Positions 11,221-21,044 of a stretch of DNA of 64,000 nt are shown piece by piece. The stretch's first letter is position 1. Each line of letters starts with the position of its first letter. The DNA is from CAVWXT01 sp963759115 (lineage in GTDB: Bacteria; Planctomycetota; Planctomycetia; Pirellulales; Thermoguttaceae), in assembly GCA_963759115.1 (NCBI GenBank), contig CAVWXT010000005.1, forward strand, positions 1,736,001 through 1,800,000, given 5' to 3'. The translations under genes and the position numbers were made by a program. Under the pieces are notes generated by a model. It saw only the letters and a program-made list of their open reading frames with translations. It made no database searches and was not told where the DNA came from.

Positions 11221-13162
11221 TCATCCCTCTCCCCTCTCCGCCAGTTGCCGCCGTAGCCCTTCTACGTCCTGACGAATGACATCCAACTCTTGGCGAAATT
11301 GTTCTACGCGGCGGCAGTCAGCTTCGACGCGAGCAAGGATGCCGGCGGCTGAAGAACCGTCTTGCCAGCCCGTGGCGAGCTGGTCGAGCTGGCCACGCAG
11401 TCCGCGCCGTAATCGGCTACAAAACGCCCAGAGCAGCACCAGACACCAAAGCACCAGCCAGAACCCGGCCGACACGTAGAACTCCAACCCGTACACCGGC
11501 AGCGGCTTCTCCGCCAGCCAGGAATCGTAGAAGAAGTTCTTGCCCAATCGGTACAGCAACATGCCGAGCATCGCCAGCAGCAGGATCTCGTAACGCCAGC
11601 GGGTAAACCAGCCGGTGTGGCGCTGAGCGAGTTGGGCCACCAGCGACTCCAGTTCGGCCGACACGCGGGCGACAAAGCCGGTCGCCGCAGCCTCCGCCTC
11701 GGCGGCGACCGTGTTCCATTGGGCCGCGCTGCGATCCAGTCCGGCCTCGGCGACGTAACCCTCGACGATGATCGCCGCCTTGCGCAGCTCGGCTGCGTCC
11801 CAGCCGCCGGCCGCCACGCGGTCGACGCCCCGATCGGCCTGCCGGGTCTGCCGAGTCTTGCGCCAGCGTGCGCATGCCTTCCAGCGCGCCCCAGAGGGCC
11901 ATTTGAGCGGGCGTGCGGGCTCGATAGAGCAGAGCCCCGGCCAGCAGCCCGCCGATGCCCTGGTACACCCGCAGCACGAGCGAGAACGGACTGAGGCCCC
12001 AACGCGAGGCGGTCTTGGCCAGCAGCCGGTTCTCCCATTGGCGGCGGCTGGCCACCAGTTCGGCCCGCATTTCGCCGGCAATTTGGCCGGCCAGTCGACC
12101 GCGCTCCTGGTCAATCGCGTCTTGAACCTGCCGCACGCTCGGCAACGCTTCGTCGAGGCGGACGCGGCACGAGTCGAGCGTGTCGGCCGCCAGATCGAGG
12201 AAGTTCGCCCGGCGGATGCGGGTGCCCGCCGCGCCGGCCATTTGACGCGTGAGCAGATCGAGCAGTTCGGCAAACTCGCCCCGCGGCTGCAAACCGGCCT
12301 GGGCATCATCCAGCGCCCGCAACGAATCGATGCGGAAGATGTGCCCGGTATCGCGTTCTGGTCCCCTCTCCCTTTGGGAGAGGGTTAGGGTGAGGGCGTT
12401 CGGCGCCGGTTCAGTGAGGCCCTCACCCCCAGCCCCTCTCCCAGACTGAGAGGGGAGTTTATCGGACACTTCTCCTGCCGCCAGCACGTGCCGCCAATCG
12501 TCGCGGATGTCGTCGTCCAGGTCGGCGTGGGTTTGCACGAAGATCAAGTGGGCGCCCTGCGCCGCCGCGGCCAACTCGTCGGCCACGCGGGCGCTGCGAT
12601 ACTTCTGCTGCGTGGCCGTGACCAGCAGCACGTCGCACTTCGGCAGGATCGCCCGCAAGCGCGCCAAGTTGCTCCCGGCCGGCCGAGGGGCGAGGGGCGA
12701 GGGGCGAGGGGCGTCAGTCTCCGATGTGGCGTCTTCTTCCGTCGTGTCCGGATCGGGGCAATCGACCACGACCAGGTCGCGCAGCGCCGGCAAGTCGCGC
12801 TCAATCGACTCCACCGTCGACGGGTCGATGCCAAGCATCTCGGGCGTCAGGCCGGGACGACACACAAGCGTGGGCCGCGTGGTGGTGGGCCGCGATCGGC
12901 CGGTCTGCACGACTTCGGCCCCGACGATCGCATTCACCAGCGCGCTCTTGCCGGTGCCGGTGCCGCCGAGGGTGGCCACGACCAGCGGCGCCTCGAGCCG
13001 CACCCGCAACGACGCCGCTCGATCCGTGAGCCGCCGCACCAACGCCCGGCATTTCTCGGCCGGTTGCCACGCCGGCGCATCGCCGGCCCACCGGTTGAGC
13101 CGGTCGACCAGGGCGTCGACCTCGGCCAGCAATTCCAAGTGGGCCAGTTCCGATCGCGTCAT
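11221..13162 (-). CDS. Dynamin-like/GTPase-domain membrane protein (one frameshift near 11860)
   Basis: The N-terminal P-loop is GGTGTGKS at residues 66-73, followed by a switch-like TTTRPT and a DxxG-like VVVDCPDPDTTEE. The C-terminal third has two hydrophobic helices (EILLLAMLGMLLYRLGKNFF and GFWLVLWCLVLLWAF) and then a coiled-coil tail. This is the layout of bacterial dynamin-like or YjdA/LeoA-type GTPases that act at membranes. Two repeat insertions are read in frame: a 7-bp tandem repeat at 12684-12712 and a palindromic element at 12362-12457. The stop of this gene is at 11221; its start overlaps the stop of the upstream epimerase gene by four bases (ATGA), so the two are co-translated. 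Confidence 0.75.
12362..12457. repeat. Palindromic element inserted in frame in the GTPase gene (CCCTCTCCC type)
   Basis: The ends are complementary (CCCCTCTCCC at the left, GAGAGGGGAG at the right), with inner hairpins built from CCCTTTGGGAGAGGG and CCCTCACCCCCAGCCCC. In the coding (minus) strand it is read through as a peptide containing GRGAGGEGLTEP and LTLTLSQRERGPE. Peptides of this style are known repeat-derived inserts in several bacterial genomes. It lies between the GTPase and helical regions. Confidence 0.8.
12684..12712. repeat. In-frame 7-bp tandem repeat (GAGGGGC, four copies)
   Basis: Four tandem GAGGGGC units lie inside the GTPase coding region and are translated as RPSPLAPRP on the minus strand. 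The 7-bp period is the same as in the intergenic repeats of this window. Confidence 0.85.
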
Positions 13163-14100
13163 CGCCCGGCAATCTCCCGATAATAGTCGATCGACCGCCG
13201 CAGGCCGTCTTCAAAGGCAACTTGCGGCTCGTAGCCCAGCAGCGAGCGGGCCAGCGTGATGTCGGCCTGGCTCTCGCGCACGTCGCCCGGCCGCGGCGGG
13301 GCGAATTGCGGCTTGACGCTGGTTCCCAGCAGCCGATTGAGCAGGTCCAACAACGTGAGCAGATCAATCGACCGGCCGTCGGCCGCATTGATCGTGCGCC
13401 CGGCCACGCCGGGAGCGTCGGCCGCCAAGAGGTTCGCGTGGACGACGTTGGCCACGAACGAGAAATCTCGCGACTGCCGCCCATCGCCATAGATCACCGG
13501 TTGCCGCCCGGCGAGCATGGCCGTAATGAACAGCGGGATCACGGCGGAGTATTGGCTGTGGGGGTCTTGCCGCGGCCCAAACACGTTGAAGTAGCGAATG
13601 GCCACGGTCTCCAGGCCGAAACTCGACCAAAACGCCTGACAGTACAACTCGCCGGCCAACTTGCCGGCCGCATAGGGCGAAAGCGGGGCGGGCAAGTCGG
13701 TCTCGCGCTTGCTGCTGGTGGGCTGGTCGCCATAGGCGGCGCTCGAGGCGGCATAGACCACGCGGCGCACTCCGCCGCGGCGCGCGGCGTCCAGCAGCGT
13801 CACGGTCCCCGTGGCGCAGGCCGCATGACTATCCAACGGCCGCTCGACGCTCAACGGCACCGAGGCCAGGGCGGCTTCGTGAAAGACGCAATCCACGCCC
13901 TCGACGGCCTTGGCCACGATCCGGGCGTCGGTCACGTCGCCTTCGACAAACTCGATCCGGCCTCCAAAGCCGTCCAGGTTCGAGCGGTGGCCGGTGCTGA
14001 GGTTGTCGAGCACGCGGACGCGATCGCCGCGACGGACGAGTGTTTCGGCGATGTTCGAGCCGATGAACCCGGCCCCGCCGGTAACCAGAAACGTGCGCAT
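13159..14100 (-). CDS. NAD-dependent sugar epimerase/dehydratase (SDR family)
   Basis: About 313 residues. The start at 14100 gives MRTFLVTGGAGFIGSNIAET, with the Rossmann nucleotide-binding GGAGFIG at residues 8-14; the longer upstream frame has no support. The active-site Tyr and Lys are Y143 and K147 in SPYAAGK, and the catalytic Ser lies in VVYAASSAAYG. The family converts UDP- or dTDP-sugars (C4 epimerisation, 4,6-dehydration) with NAD; the closest style is the GalE/WbpP-type UDP-GlcNAc 4-epimerase, feeding surface glycan synthesis. The stop overlaps the GTPase start (ATGA), forming a two-gene operon on the minus strand. Confidence 0.9.
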   Translation of the reverse strand: MRTFLVTGGAGFIGSNIAETLVRRGDRVRVLDNLSTGHRSNLDGFGGRIEFVEGDVTDARIVAKAVEGVDCVFHEAALASVPLSVERPLDSHAACATGTVTLLDAARRGGVRRVVYAASSAAYGDQPTSSKRETDLPAPLSPYAAGKLAGELYCQAFWSSFGLETVAIRYFNVFGPRQDPHSQYSAVIPLFITAMLAGRQPVIYGDGRQSRDFSFVANVVHANLLAADAPGVAGRTINAADGRSIDLLTLLDLLNRLLGTSVKPQFAPPRPGDVRESQADITLARSLLGYEPQVAFEDGLRRSIDYYREIAGR

Positions 14101-14202
14101 ACGTATTCCCCGCGTGTGTTTCGAGCGCCCGTCCAAGTATAGCTTCCGCGGCGAAGCCGGTCGAGCGTCCCTGTGAAGGTGCATTGCAGGACGGGCACGG
14201 TT

Positions 14203-15222
14203 CTATGCCGGCTTCTCTTGCTCCGCCTCGTGCATGACCTCGGCCATCTCCCGGCGGTTACGGAAGTAGTAGAACACGCCGAGGCCGGCGATAAGCAACG
14301 TGATAATCCGATAGGCTAGCGCAACGACCAACCCTTGGTCGGGGGCAATCGGCGGTGGCGCAGCGACGGGTACGTGAGCGTAGAAGAAGTTGACGGCGAT
14401 CTCCAGCGGACCCATCGCCAACGGGATTACGCCCGTGGCGCTGCTCAAAGGCATCACGACCAAATGGTCCGCCAGGGAAAGATGATTGCCGGGCAATCCG
14501 CAGGCAATCAGATAGCAACCGCAGGCGAACAGGACGTGTACGCCCACAGTCATCACCGACGAAAGCACCAGCACCAACGGTTTGCGGTTGTACATGCGTA
14601 CGGCGTTAATGAAGCTTTCCAAGGACGGGCCAATGCGGGGAATTCGGCCCACCGCGCGGATCACGCGGCCCTCGGTCATGTCAGGGCCCATGACTACGCC
14701 CAATCCGACGGTGCCGGCGATCGTCACGATGAACGTCAGCGTGCAGATCCACCACATATCGGGTATCTTCCAAAACTGGGTGAGCAGGATCGCCGTGGAA
14801 GCCACGATGAACAGGATGTACAGCCCGATTACGCGATCAACCACGACCGAGGCCAGGGCCTTGGCGCGGTGCTGCGGGTGTTCGTGGTCGAGCATCAACG
14901 CTTTGGTCAGATCGCCGCTGACGATACCACCCAGGGGAGCCAGATTCAACAGATAGCCCCAGAAGCTGATGCGAACGGCATCGCGGAAAAGGCAAGGGAT
15001 GTCCAAAGCGCGGACCAAATACCACCAGCGGACGAAGGTCAGCAGTGCCGCGGCTGTACAGCACGCCCAGGCGGCAGCCAGCGGGCCCCATTGCTTCGGC
15101 TGATTGCGGAGGTTGACGAAGACGTTGCCGTGTTCTTTGCTTTGGGTAGCGTCGTACACCAGGTAGCCGATGATCGCCGCGGAGATGCCGACTTTCAACA
15201 GGGTGATGAGGAGCTTTTTCAA
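14203..15222 (-). CDS. Lysylphosphatidylglycerol synthetase/flippase-like membrane protein (UPF0104/AglD type)
   Basis: About 339 residues with seven or more hydrophobic helices. Family landmarks are the first helix LLITLLKVGISAAIIGYLVY, WGYLLNLAPLGGIVSGDLTK with the Asn-Pro-like turn and Gly-Asp-Leu, SVVVDRVIGLYILF, and the C-terminal GVIPLAMGPLEIAVNFFY. The family includes the transmembrane part of MprF and archaeal AglD and is linked to lipid or glycan transfer across the membrane. I place the start at the TTG at 15222 because the first helix begins there, as in relatives; an ATG at 15342 in the same frame would add 40 unlikely residues. Neighbours are envelope genes. Confidence 0.78.
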   Translation of the reverse strand: MKKLLITLLKVGISAAIIGYLVYDATQSKEHGNVFVNLRNQPKQWGPLAAAWACCTAAALLTFVRWWYLVRALDIPCLFRDAVRISFWGYLLNLAPLGGIVSGDLTKALMLDHEHPQHRAKALASVVVDRVIGLYILFIVASTAILLTQFWKIPDMWWICTLTFIVTIAGTVGLGVVMGPDMTEGRVIRAVGRIPRIGPSLESFINAVRMYNRKPLVLVLSSVMTVGVHVLFACGCYLIACGLPGNHLSLADHLVVMPLSSATGVIPLAMGPLEIAVNFFYAHVPVAAPPPIAPDQGLVVALAYRIITLLIAGLGVFYYFRNRREMAEVMHEAEQEKPA

Positions 15223-15592
15223 CGTGATGGTTCCCGACTCTACGGCGGACTCATCGCCGCTTTCGTGCTTCGCACAACACCAGTTGGTCGATCGCGGGAG
15301 GTCCCCGTCGGAAAATTTGGACAAGAATGCCTGCCGCCGCATCGGCACAACTTGTGAAGTCCGGGCAGCGTAGCTACCGACTGCATGGCTGTCAAGACCG
15401 CAATGACTCCCCGGGCTTCGCTCAGATGCTGAACTGCTATTGGCACTAACAGCCGTCCTGGGGTATCTTGCAGTCGCTCTGAAGCATGGAAGGCAGGGCT
15501 GCCGCGCGCTGCCGGTGCCGATGCAGGGTGGGTATTGAACGACCGCCTTAATCGAAGGGATTCGCGACCTCCCCCCGCACGCGAAACGCTCC
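15223..15592. other. Intergenic region between divergent envelope genes
   Basis: This 370-bp stretch separates the divergently read flippase-like and glycosyltransferase genes. I see no gene, hairpin or clear promoter hexamers in it, though it must hold both promoters. Confidence 0.5.
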
Positions 15593-16750
15593 ATGAGACT
15601 GGGCATCTTTCTGCCGAACTGGCTGGGCGACCTGGTCATGGCCACGCCTACGTTACGCGCCCTTCGGCGGCACTTCGGCGCTGAAGCCCACGTCGTGGGA
15701 ATCCTGCGGCCGCAACTGGCTGAACTGCTGGCCGGCACCGGCTGGCTCGACGAGCAGTGGTGTTTCGATCCTCGCGGGCGAGAGCGGTCGCAGCGAAGCG
15801 CGGCCCTGGTCCGGCGGATGCGGCAAGAGCGTTTCGACATGGTTGTGCTGCTGACGAACTCCCTGCGCACGGCCGTCTTGGCGTGGTTGGGCGGCGCCAG
15901 GGAGCGAATCGGCTACGTCCGCTACGGACGCGGGCCGCTGTTGACGGGGAAGCTCTATCCCCGCCGCTCCGGTCGCCGCGTGCTGCCGGCGCCCATGGTG
16001 GAGAGCTACCTTGCCATTGCCGAGGCTCTCGGCTGCCGATCCGAAACGGCGGGAAAAGGGGACAGCCCCCGACCAACCTCCGGTCGGTGCCCGCCGGAAC
16101 GGCCCAAAAGGTGCTTCGCACAAATGGGGACTGTCCCCCTTTCCCCCCGCCTGGAACTGGCCACGACCGACGCGGAAGAAAGCTTAGGCGACCGGATTTG
16201 GCGCGACCTGGGATTGAGGACCGATGGCCGGGTAATCGCCCTGAATTGCAGCGGGGCCTACGGAGTGGCCAAACGCTGGCCGCTGGAGCACTGCGGTACC
16301 CTGGCGCGACGCATTGCCACGGAGTTGGACCACGACGTGCTGGCGATCTGCGGGCCGGGCGAGGCGCCGGTAGCCCGCGAAATCGTCGGCCACGCCCAAA
16401 CTCCCCGCGTCTTCTCGCTGGCCGATCAGCCGTTGGGGCTTGCGGCCACCAAGGTCTGTTTGCGGCGGAGCCGGCTGTTGGTATCTACCGACAGCGGCCC
16501 GCGTCACATCGCGGCCGCCTTCGGCAAGCCGGTGATTACCCTGATGGGGCCGACGCTGCCGATCTGGATCGAAAACCCGACTGTCCGCGGCGCGTTTGTC
16601 CGCCTGAATCTCGAATGTCTCGGCTGCGCCAAGCGGGTTTGTCCCTTGGGCCACCATCGCTGCATGAAGGAATTGTCGCCGGAGATTGTGCTGGAGGCGG
16701 TAGTCCAATTGATAAAACAGGAGGAGACGACGCGCTCCTGCCGTGCCTGA
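15593..16750 (+). CDS. Glycosyltransferase family 9 (heptosyltransferase-like) with in-frame palindromic insert
   Basis: Starts MRLGIFLPNWLGDLVMATPT, the family 9 signature with the Asn-Trp-Leu-Gly-Asp loop. The C-terminal half carries the nucleotide-sugar site (VSTDSGPRHIAAAFGKPVIT) and a cysteine-rich end (LECLGCAKRVCPLGHHRC). The family transfers ADP-heptose or a related sugar to lipopolysaccharide core. About 32 residues from 153 to 185 (GKGDSPRPTSG through AQMGTVPLSP) are encoded by a palindromic repeat and are absent from the family pattern; they fall in the linker between the two Rossmann halves, so activity may survive. The frame is intact. Confidence 0.87.
   Translation: MRLGIFLPNWLGDLVMATPTLRALRRHFGAEAHVVGILRPQLAELLAGTGWLDEQWCFDPRGRERSQRSAALVRRMRQERFDMVVLLTNSLRTAVLAWLGGARERIGYVRYGRGPLLTGKLYPRRSGRRVLPAPMVESYLAIAEALGCRSETAGKGDSPRPTSGRCPPERPKRCFAQMGTVPLSPRLELATTDAEESLGDRIWRDLGLRTDGRVIALNCSGAYGVAKRWPLEHCGTLARRIATELDHDVLAICGPGEAPVAREIVGHAQTPRVFSLADQPLGLAATKVCLRRSRLLVSTDSGPRHIAAAFGKPVITLMGPTLPIWIENPTVRGAFVRLNLECLGCAKRVCPLGHHRCMKELSPEIVLEAVVQLIKQEETTRSCRA
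16051..16146. repeat. Palindromic element, GGGAAAAGGGGACAG type, in frame in glycosyltransferase
   Basis: The 96-bp element starts GGGAAAAGGGGACAG and ends GGGGACTGTCCCCCTTT then CCCC, with the inner part CCGGTCGGTGCCCGCCGG. It is nearly identical to the copy in valS at 23496-23594 and shares ends with the copy at 54523-54604. No stop codon appears in any of the three forward frames here. Confidence 0.9.
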
Positions 16751-16767
16751 AGAGACGCCACTACCCA

Positions 16768-17870
16768 TCAATCGTCCATCACCAACACGCCCGTGCCGCT
16801 GATGCGGTCTGCCTTGAGGTCCTGAAGGGCCCGGTTCGCGTCGGCCAGGGGATACACGGTCGTGTGCGGTCTGATGGGAATGGCGGCGGCCTCGGCCAAT
16901 AGCTCGCGGCCGTCTTCCCGCGTATTGCAGGTCACCGAGTGGACGTCGCGCTCATAGAACAGATAGCGTTCGTACTCCATCGCCGGGATGGGCGTCATGT
17001 AGATGCCGGCCAGCGAGAGCGTGCCCCCCTTCTTCAAGGACTCCAGTGCAGGCAGAACCAACTCGCCCGCCGGCGCAAACATGATCGCGCTATCGACTTT
17101 GACCGGCAAGTCGCGGGCGTTCTCACCCACCCAAACCGCGCCCATCCGGCGGGCCAACTCGCGGTGATTCTCGCCTCGCGTGACCACGTACGCCTCGCAG
17201 CCGCGATGCAGCGCGAGCTGGATTACCACGTGGGCCGATGAACCGAAGCCGTAGAGCGCCAGCTTCCCGCCCGGCGGCAGATGGCACCGCCGCAGGGCCC
17301 AATAGCCGATGATGCCCGAACATAAGAGCGGCGCGGCCTCGACGTCGCTGTGAGAAAAGGGGACTGGCTCCGAGCCGAACGGTTGTTGCGGCTCCGAACA
17401 GGGTCCGCCGCTAGGCGCCTGTCCCCTTTTCTCACGCGGGGTGGGCAATTCATAGACGAATGCTGCCGGCGCGACCGCATACTCGGCGTAGCCGCCGTCG
17501 GCATGGTAGCCGGTGAAACGGGCCGACTCGCAGAGATTCTCGCGCCCGGTCGTACAGAACCCGCACGAGCCGCAGGTATGCCTCAACCAAGCCACGCCCA
17601 CCCGCTGGCCCAGTTGCAGCTCTGCTGATTGTCCTCCGCCCTCCGCCTTTCCCACTTTGTCCACTATGCCAACGATCTGGTGACCGGGAATGATGGGCGA
17701 TTTCTGCTGCGGCAGATCGCCCTCGATTACGTGCAGATCGGTCCGGCAGAGGCGCAGCAACTTACGCGAATCCGCACCTCGCCTGGCCCCGGCTCGGGAA
17801 TCGGCAGGTCGACTAACTCCAGCGGCGAGGATTTGATCGGGGCAATGCCGCGAAGCAGCATGGCTTTCAT
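16768..17870 (-). CDS. Zinc-dependent alcohol dehydrogenase (one frameshift near 17755)
   Basis: Start at the ATG 17868-17870 (MKAMLLRGIAPIKSSPLELV). One C missing from a CCC run near 17755 restores VSCCALCRTDLHVIEG, the catalytic zinc region where Cys and the following Arg-Thr-Asp-Leu-His are typical. The structural zinc loop is CGSCGFCTTGRENLC, with four cysteines, and the NAD-binding Rossmann region is LALYGFGSSAHVVIQLAL. It should oxidise or reduce an alcohol/aldehyde with NAD(P). A 28-residue insert (EKRGQAPSGGPC to VPFSH) comes from a palindromic repeat at 17351-17434, placed before the nucleotide-binding domain. Convergent with the glycosyltransferase gene. Confidence 0.85.
17351..17434. 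repeat. Palindromic element, TGAGAAAAGGGGAC ends, in frame in alcohol dehydrogenase
   Basis: Exactly 84 bp, 28 codons. The outer arms TGAGAAAAGGGGAC and GTCCCCTTTTCTCA pair perfectly; inner arms GGCTCCGAGCCG and CGGCTCCGAAC give further pairing. It shares the AAAAGGGGAC/GTCCCCTTTT termini with the other coding palindromes but has a different core. Confidence 0.9.
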
Positions 17871-18049
17871 ACCGTCATCATAAGCGGGTCGTACGTGGGG
17901 ACAAGTGGGCCGGGCAGCGGGCCGATCCGGCACCGCGAGGCATTCTGAGATTACGTGCATGCAGGTCAAAGCCATCATTTAGGGTGGTCTGACTACGTAT
18001 CTCCTTCGGGTTCCATTGTCGGGGTCGCCGGATGAGGTAGAATAGATTT

Positions 18050-18190
18050 CGTGCAGCCGAATCCTTCACCGCCGGGTGTGGGAACGGGGGACCCAACGAG
18101 CCGGTGGGTGCCGGCTCCGGGGCGCAGGCCGAGGACTCTCGGCCGGGGCACTTTCAAGCCCTAGCCCGACAGCTAACCTCGTAGGCCGGT
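18050..18190 (+). promoter_or_regulatory. c-di-AMP riboswitch (ydaO/yuaA type)
   Basis: The conserved blocks of the ydaO-yuaA RNA are present in order: ACGGGGGACCCA at about 18084-18095, GGGTGCCGGCTCC, a variable stem GGCCGAGGACTCTCGGCC, GGGGCACTTTCAAGCCC, and the hallmark CGACAGCTAACCTCGTAGGC at 18168-18187. These RNAs bind cyclic di-AMP and usually switch off potassium and osmolyte transporters when the ligand is high. It lies about 100 bases upstream of a KimA-like transporter, the classical target. No clear terminator is visible between it and the gene, so control may act on translation. Confidence 0.9.
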
Positions 18191-18291
18191 CGAGGCGACG
18201 GGGCCTCGATCGAGTTGAAAGGGCATCCACGTCTGATGCACCGACGTTGCCCCGGTCTCACTGGCGTGCCTCGCAAGGCACGTGAACGTCG

Positions 18292-21028
18292 ATGTCGAAT
18301 CTCCCTCCCGCATCCACGGCTAGCGGCGTCTCGTCGACCGTCTGCGCCGGCCGGTCGAAGTGATCGTCGTCAGCAGCGTGATGTTCACGTTCATTTCCTA
18401 CTGGCGCACGGCGGCGGTGGTGCTTGTGCGATCTGGCCAGCACGGCCTACTACATCGGCGGCATCGTCGAGAACGCCATCGGGCCGGCCGCGCCGTGGTT
18501 CATCCTGGCCGTGATGTTGTTCAGCTACGCCGTCCGATCGATCTACATCGAGAGTTGCTCGCTGTTCGTCCGCGGCGGCGTGTATCGCGTGGTGAAGGAG
18601 GCGCTGGGCGGCTTTCTCGCCAAGCTCTCCGTCTCGGCCTTGATGTTCGACTACATCCTCACCGGGCCGATCAGCGGCATGTCGGCCGGCCAATACATCA
18701 TGGGGCTGGTGCTCGATTCGCTGGCAATCCTCAGTCCCGCATCTGGCCCTCAGTCACGACGCGGCCGAAACCGTTCGCCGCTGGGGCGCGGTGGCCATCG
18801 CCTGCGTCATCACGCTGTATTTCTTCCGCCAGAACATCCTGGGCATTCACGAATCGAGCAGCAAGGCGCTGAAGATCATGATCGCCACGACCGTCATGGC
18901 GGTTGTGATGCTCGTCTGGTGCGGAGCGACTTTGATCGTGCAGGGGCCGGTCAATCGACGTGCCGCTGGCGCCCGATCTCCGTCCGAAGGTCGAATACGT
19001 GTCGGTGCGAGGGACCGATCCGCGTGACGGGCGAAGAGCAGGAGATGTGGCAGCGCGACCCGGCCACCAGGCGAGCTTGTCCCGAAAATGGAGCCCGACG
19101 GGCGGGGCGGTCTGCGCGCCGTGCCGAAGATCAACGAGGCCACCGGGAGACAGGAAGACCCGCTGGGCTTCATCCGTCGGTTGTCGCCCGGCTTGGCCCA
19201 GAAACTCCGCCAGCCGGGCAATTGGTGGAGCATCATCGGCGTGATCGGACTGCTGATCGCCTTCGGCCACTCGATCCTGGCCATGAGCGGCGAAGAGACG
19301 CTGGCCCAGGTGTACCGCGAAGTCGAGTCGCCCAAACTGCCCAATTTCAAGAAGGCGGCGTTCATCGTCTTCGTCTACAGCCTGCTGCTGACGGCGAGCA
19401 TTTCGTTCCTGGCCGTGCTGCTGATTCCCGACGAGATCCGCATGAAGGTCTACTCCGACAACCTGATCGGCGGGCTGGCGATGCACGTCATCGGCCCGCC
19501 GTTGGCCCGGCTGCTGCTGAACGGGTTCGTCGTCGTGGTGGGATTTCTGATCCTGGCCGGCGCGGTCAATACGGCGATGATCGGCTCGAACGGCGTGCTT
19601 GAACCGGGTGGCCGAGGACGGCGTGTTGCCCGACTGGTTCCTGAAGCCCCACCGCCGCTACGGCACCACGCACCGGCTTGCTCTATCTGATCGTCGGCCT
19701 GCAACTGATCACGATCGTTGCCAGCCGCGGCAACATGTACGTGCTGGGCGAGGCGTATGCCTTCGGCGTGGTGTGGAGTTTCGTGTTCAAGGCGCTGGCG
19801 ATGGTGGTGCTGCGATTCAAGGACCGCAGTCCCCGCGAGTTCAAGGTGCCGCTGAACATCCGCATTCGCGGCGTCGAAGTGCCCATCGGCCTGATGTTGG
19901 TGTTTCTGATCCTGTTGGCCACGGCCATGCTGAACTTCCTCACCAAGGAAGTGGCCACCATCGGCGGCATGGCCTTTACGGCCGTGTTCCTCACCACCTT
20001 CATGGCTGTCGGAGTATTATCACGAGAAGAAGCGGGGCGACGGCCGCCCATCGCCACCTGGAACAGTTCAACCAGCGGACGGCCGATGAATTCGATCCCG
20101 CGCCTGCTGGGGCTGAGCAAGCCCTATCGAAAGCTCGTGGCCATCCGCTCGTCGCAAAACCTCTTCATGCTGGAAAAGGCCCTACTGGAAACCGATCCCG
20201 AGACCACCGACGTGGTGGTGATGACGGCGAAGCTGATCCTGCCCGGCAACACGACGGTCGGTCAGCAGGACTTCGACCACTACGATCGGGAGTTGATGAC
20301 GGCGGTGGTCACGCGTGCCGAGACGATCGGCAAGGAGGTGAAGCCGCTGATCCTGCCGACCAACAACCCGTTGTTCGCCATCGTCAACACGGCCAAGATC
20401 CTCGACGCCCAGGAGTTGATCCTGGGGGCCTCGAACAAGTACACGGCCGACGAGCAGTTGGAGCAGATCGCCTTCTACTGGATGAACGTCGACGAGGGCC
20501 AGATGCGGCCGCTGACGGTGCGCATTCTGAGCCAGCAAGCTGGACGTGTGCCTCGATCTCGGCGGCGGCAATCGCATTCCGAAGATCAGCGAACGCCAGG
20601 CCCGCTCGGTCGAAGAGCTGCGTTCGGCGGGCGTGGGCGTCAGCCGCGCCCTGTTGGTCCACCCCGGCACGGCCGAGGGCAGCGACCTGTTCAAGGCCGT
20701 GATTACGATGCTCGATCCGCACGTGGCGATGAGCGTGGTTCCGTTGCCCGTCAAGGAGAAGCCGACCGGCAACGGCGTCTCCTGGCTCCAGCAAGACGTG
20801 GAACGCGCCGAACAACTTCGGCGGGAAGTGGACATACAAACGCTCCCCGAGGGCGACCCGGCTTCGGGAATCGTGCAGTTGGCCGAACAGGGGCAGTACG
20901 ACGTCGTGATCATCGGGCGCCCATCGGATTCGTCGCCCTACGAGGCGCCGCCGTTGGACGTGGACTACGTGGTTCGTCATGCCCCGTGCTGGGTTTGCCT
21001 GGTCGCGCCGACCCCCATCCCGCGGTAG
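18292..21028 (+). CDS. KimA-like APC-family transporter with C-terminal USP-like domain, many frameshifts
   Basis: Joining about nine frame changes (near 18350, 18425, 18745, 18955, 19012, 19065, 19600, 19678, 20540) gives one protein of roughly 900 residues. N-terminal part: VIVVSSVMFTFISYW, then GGVYRVVKEALGGFLAKLSV and SALMFDYILTGPISGMSAGQ, typical of the APC amino acid/potassium permeases. About ten further helices follow (for example LLYLIVGLQLITIVAS). The C-terminal 300 residues resemble universal-stress-protein folds (LVAIRSSQNLFMLEKALLE; GVSRALLVHPGTAEGSDLF). The start is the ATG at 18292. The upstream c-di-AMP riboswitch argues for potassium import like KimA. So many breaks make true gene decay possible, although the frames still read through all conserved blocks. 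Confidence 0.72.
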
Positions 21029-21044
21029 GAAGGACTCTCGCGCC

